From the NCBI GenBank assembly GCA_947359465.1, contig OX375879.1, positions 119,304,557-119,368,556 of the forward strand: 64,000 nt of DNA, read 5' to 3'. This document shows, one piece after another, positions 38,301 to 44,300 of this stretch. The DNA comes from Metellina segmentata. Taxonomy: Eukaryota; Arthropoda; Arachnida; Araneae; Tetragnathidae. Made by a program: the position numbers and the translations under genes. Every line of letters begins with the position of its first letter. Within the stretch, counting starts at the first letter, position 1. Under the pieces are notes generated by a model. The model was given only the letters and a program-made list of their open reading frames with translations. It made no database searches and was not told the DNA's origin.

Positions 38301-41300
38301 TTTTTAAAATGTGAACCTAAAAATATAACTTGTGCACCTAATTTAAAAACTTAGGAGCACAAGGTGCATCTGTGTTAAAAAATCTATTTCGAGGCCTGCC
38401 ATAATTCAGTATTAAATACACAAGTCAAATATTTGGCACAAAACTTTCTTTCAGTTTCTTTAAACCATCTAATTTGATTCATAAGTCTAATTTCAGAGAC
38501 AGATGCAAAACCACACAGTGCTGTGTATTAACAGCTAGAAAGGTTTTTTGAAGGAAGGTTTTGATTTGCCCTATATTACGGCAGATGAACAACAGGTACA
38601 AATATGTAGATACATATGAACAGGTACAAATATTTAGAAAAAACTTACCTTTCATACAACAGCTCATTTTCCACTGAGAAGAAATGAGTACTAGATGTAG
38701 AACATGGTTTTAATGGTGTATGCAGTGTGACAAAATACAAACGATCTGAAAAAGTAACATAACCAACATAGTCAGAAAAAGTAGTTCTTAGGAAAATTAT
38801 TAGGTATACAACTTTGCTTCTGCTGTCCCCCCCCCCGAAACTGGAGGCTTTGTTGTAAAAACAGGTTATACATTCATGATTCAAAGTATTGTCCATCGGT
38901 GGACATTACTTTCTCCCATCTTTTCAGTGGAGTACGAATCCCGCGTTGAAAAAACTTGTCATCTTTTGAAGCGATCCAATTTTTTACTTCTTCCCATTTC
39001 AACGTTTCCAAGTATGTCTTAACCACTTCGCAACATGGGATCGAGCATTGTCATGCTACAAAATCACTTTGTGTCTTTTGTTGTATTGCGGCCATTCATT
39101 GCCACTTTCAATGCTCAGCTCAAACGCATTAATTGCGTTTGATAATGTTCGCATGTGATTGTTTCAGTCGGTTTTAACAGCCCATAATACACTAAGCTGA
39201 GCTGGTCTTACCAAAAGCAAGACATTGGAGCCGTGAATATTCGGTTTGGCCGTCAATGTGGAGGCATGGCTGGGATATCCCCATGATTTTCTGCGCTTTG
39301 GGTTATCGTAATGAACCCATTTTTCGTCCCCAGTCATAATGCGATGCAGAAATCCCTTCCGTCTTTGCCTTTCAAGCAGCTGTTCACAAGCAAACAAACG
39401 CTGTTCAACATCTCTCGGTTTCAACTCGTATGGTAACGAATTTCCTTACTTCTGAATCATTCCCATGTCTTTGAGGCATTTTCAAATTGCTGTTGAGTCA
39501 CTCCCAATGATCGTGCTGAATCTTTTTGAATTTGACACGAGTCTTCATTAAGTAATGCCTCCAATTCTGTATCTTCGAAAATCTTCTCTCTTCCACCGTT
39601 GAGCCGGTCTTCGATGTGAAAATCACTGTTCTTGAAGCGTTGAAACCACTCACAACACGTTCTTTTACTAATAGCGGTCTCAAATAAGTATTTGAGAGCA
39701 TTCGATGAGCCTCAGACGCAGATTTCTTCATATTGAAGCAGAAAATTAAAACCTCCCGCAAATGATGAGAATTTGGCTCGTAAACTGACATTTTCAATCG
39801 TGATTAACTTTATGATGCAGACACAAATCGACTATTGTTTCAATAGGGTTGTGTTACCAGATGTCCATGTTTATTGCATGACGTCCATGATCTATTTATT
39901 TCGACCACTACTTACCGCTAAAACCATCTATAGGAAAACGGCGGAAGCAAAGTTGTACACCTAATAGTTTACATTTTTAACTGTTCCTCAATAAAATAAC
40001 ATTAAATTCTTTGTAAAAATCCAAGCTTTTAAAACTTAGGTTGAGTTCATTATTTGTTAATAGAATTAAGTACAATAGTTTATGTGATCATTTAAAGTTG
40101 TAATTTTATATTACATACATTTGTCAATATTTAACAGATAAACCTTTCTTTTGTGAAATTAGAAGAGCTTTATTTTATAGAAACGTGCTACTTTTCTACT
40201 CAGTAAAATGACAACAATATACAAAATTATTTCCACTCTTTGTTCATTTAACAATATAATCACCAATGGGATAATATTGTTAAAATGATATAATTGCAAA
40301 AAAAATATGATCACCACCAGTTGTGTGGAATTAAAATTTATTTTATGTTTTTTAATCACTCACACTGATACAGGGTTAGAAGTGACCATATGATAAAATG
40401 TAGGATTTTTTTTTACAAAAATATAGGACAATAATTGGTAATTACCTCTATATATAATTATCTTACGTGGCACGCAAAAAAGACGTTATCTGTTATTGCG
40501 TTGTGGCAACACTGTACAACTGTTTGTTTACCACGGCTCATGCCTAAATTGAATTTATAGCGTTATAGGATGAAATTTGATTGAAAATATATAGATATAA
40601 GTCGAGCTGTTGTAGCTTATGTACAAACAACATGCTGGGTATTCGATTTCCTAAGCAGTGCTCACATTTCAAGTCCAAATTTGATCAAAGTTTTCATTCC
40701 AAATTGTTTTAGTTCCGATTCCAGAGTAACTTATAACTTTTCTGCACTACTACAAATTTATATTTGAAAAATATTTTTTTGGAGTATCATATTCTGCAAA
40801 CAATCCCTTCTGCTAGGACATGTGTCTTCATTAATAAGTAAGGTTCATTAGTATAATAGTGATAATAATATATCCATGATTTAATGTAAACGAAGGCAGG
40901 TCTGTTGCCAAAATTTACTGCAATTACAACTAACCATTTAACATATTAAATAAATGTGAAGAATGTCTTTATTCCTATTGCCAGCTCATTTTTATTGCAA
41001 AGTAAGAAAATTAAATTTATAAAACACCATCACAGCGGGCAATCTTCACACACCAAAAATAAAAATAAAACTTAAAAAGCACATAGTAAATTACTCTTTG
41101 CTACAATTTATAAACTCTGTAATATACATAACAAAAAATAAACCGAGTAAAAATATTGATTTTTCTTACTCCTAAATATTATCTTACAATTAAAAGAATT
41201 CTTTTTCACATTGTTGCAAACTTAATCTCCACTATTATAAAAGAATTTTTTTTTGTGGCCGCAAAATCCTGACGATTTTACAGCACTTACAGTATTGAGA

Positions 41301-44300
41301 TTTGGCACATAGGTTGCATATTATGCCCTTTGCAATAAAAAAAAGAAACAGATTACATTTCCTGTCCTCCTTTTCGGCGAATGAGAGCAAGAAATAAAAA
41401 AACTTATTGACTGGGATTGATAAGTTTTTTAATAAAATCGGAATTGCTACAGATAGATTAAAAATTTCAACGGATTTGAAATATGCCGAAAATTTTACTT
41501 TAGTTTGTTACCTAAAAATATGATTTTCTTTAAACAAACATTTTTTAAATGAATTTAATAGTTTAATTCTCCATTGGTTTTTCAACACATTACTACAAGA
41601 GAGAGAAGAAACACCAGAAATGACATTGCCACGTCAGCCGTTCCTCCCACAGAATGCGGAGGAAATTATTTTTTTATTAATTTATTTTGCCCGAGGAATG
41701 ATTTACAGTCACAGGGCTTTTTTTCTATCTCCTAGACTGTTAAAGATAGAGTAAAAATTTCAACAGATTTGAAATCTGAGGAAAATTTCAGTTTAGATTG
41801 TTACCTAAAAATATGATTTTCTTTAAATAAATAATTTTTAAATTGAATATATCTTCATCGGATTTGAAATCTGCGGAAAATTTTACATCAGATTAATACC
41901 TAACATCACAGCGTTGCCTGTGGTGTTGGTTTGCGCCACGGGCAACGCCGGGCTAGTATATTATATTGATAAGATTACTCAAATCTTCAATAAATGAAGT
42001 TTGATACTCACTAACAAAAATCTGTTAAAAACTATTTTAGTTAGTTGAAGACAAGTTTCATCAAAACTTTACTTATTTTTAAAGCAGTTGTTGCTGTCTC
42101 TTTGCTTTAAAAACAGAAATTTATCATATAATTTCGGTTCATAGCATTCATATCAAGAGATTAAAAAAGTTTCTTGAAACCACAAGGAAAAACTATGTTT
42201 GGAAAATATTTGTTTTACCTTTAAAGTTTAATAGATGATCATTGGACTGTTCTTTAGAATTGTAAAGGGACATTTAAATCAAGCACTTAAGCATAAAATT
42301 TTGATTTTATTTAAAACTAAAGGTTTTATAAAATTCTAAATGTTTCTTTTATATCTATAGCAACTAACAAAATGCAGTAATTTCAATAGGAATACTCCGA
42401 AAACCAAATATAATTCAGATACGATGCTCAATACTCAGTAATATAAAACATAAGAAAGGGCAGCACACAGTTCTCAAAAGTTATTGTTCCTACCACCGAT
42501 AGATTGAGCTCACAATGTAATTTCACAACGACTCGATAGCGGAGTCTGCGCCCGAAAGGGAGAAATGAAGATAGTTTCTTTTCTTCGATCCGAACAAGGG
42601 AGACTATCAGAGTTTGCTTATGTGTACGGCAATGAGCAAAATATTTTAAATAAAATACGGAGGTGGAATATAATTGCATCTATGAAGACATAGAGCAATT
42701 ACTAAAATACAGGACGACTTTGATCTCTGCTGATATTATAACATTTATTCAACTTGATTGTTTGACAAATGAGGATGATATTGAAATTTGTTTACTATGC
42801 ACTGGTTTAAATATTTTAAGTCCTTTTTTGGTGGATCTATATTATTTTCCATTTTTTTTCCAGCATGTACTTCTTTTATTGTAGTTAAGTAGACGTTATT
42901 TTTGACAACTAATAACGACTTGAATAAGTAATTGGTAAACTATATAGCAACGGAAATTAATTTTTTAACTCAATAAACATCAACATGTTTATAAACTTTT
43001 CTGAAAGTTTCACATTTACTATGATACAAATTTTGGCCAATCAACCCTGCTTTTCTTTCTAACAATTCATATTCCAAACTATCTGTAAATACGGATACAA
43101 ACAATCAGATTGTTGTAAATTCAACAATCTGAACAATACAATGATCAGTAATGTACTGTTTTAGTCATACCAATAAAATTTAGAGCCAATTTGATGTATT
43201 TTCCCTCTTTCTATTTGTTTTACTAGCCACAGCGTGGCTAGCACGGCGTTGCCCGTGCTGTACTTTGTAGGGTTAGGTGTGTCTATTGGGAACGTTTGTA
43301 AACCACCGGTGTTTGCTACACATTCCCATTTGGTTTGCTCCGCAAACCAACACCACGGACAACGGCGTGATGGCCTCGTTATTGTGAAATTGGAATTGCG
43401 AAGAGAGTGAATGGGTGTGACGTCACAATTACTTGGAGGGTGGGGTGCCAGCTGAGGTGTTATGTTATGATATGACCGTGGTTGTCCACATATATTTCCC
43501 TTATTGGATTTAACTACGACCCTAGTTAATAGGTAGTTGTAGTGCTTGAGAACGTTAATTAAAAATTACCCAATTTTCTCGGATACTTTCCTTAGGCGAT
43601 TGATCCCGGACCGTAGTCAAAAGCCCGTTGAGTTGCTATTGTACGACGTTAATTAAAAATTGCCTCGGATCTTTTACTTAGGGATTGATACTGGACCGTT
43701 GTAAATAGCACGTTGAGTTGCTATAGTACGACGATAATAAAAAATTACCTCGGATGTCTTAATTAGGGAATTGATACCAGACCCTCGTTAATAGGCAATT
43801 GTGTTGCTTTTGTGTGATGTTAATTAAAAATTACAAATTTCTTCAAATTTAAAATTGGTTGCAATTTGTAATAAAAACTTGCACAATTTGTGGTTATTGT
43901 TGTATTATTTTTAAAATCGATCTTATACACATGCATATATTACTACAGTGGCAAAAATTGTATTTTCTAAGATTAAAAAAGAGATTTAAGTTTTTGAATA
44001 AGGCAGTTGAGAAAATTAAATGGTGAAAGGAGTGAGAAACATGCTTTTTTTTTACTGAAAACCGAAAAAATGAGTTTATTATTTTTTAAATTTTACAACT
44101 GAAATGTGTATCTTATTTTGAACACAACAATGAAATGTGTTGATTTGGGCAACATAGTATATTTTAACCCCACATTACTTAAATAATAGGGAGACAGAAA
44201 AATTAGAAATATTTTTGTAAGTTGAGGTAAATTTGAATAACAGGGTGGCTACAAAAATTGAAGTAAAAAGTTCCCTGAGTTTCTCCATCCGTTTGCAGAA

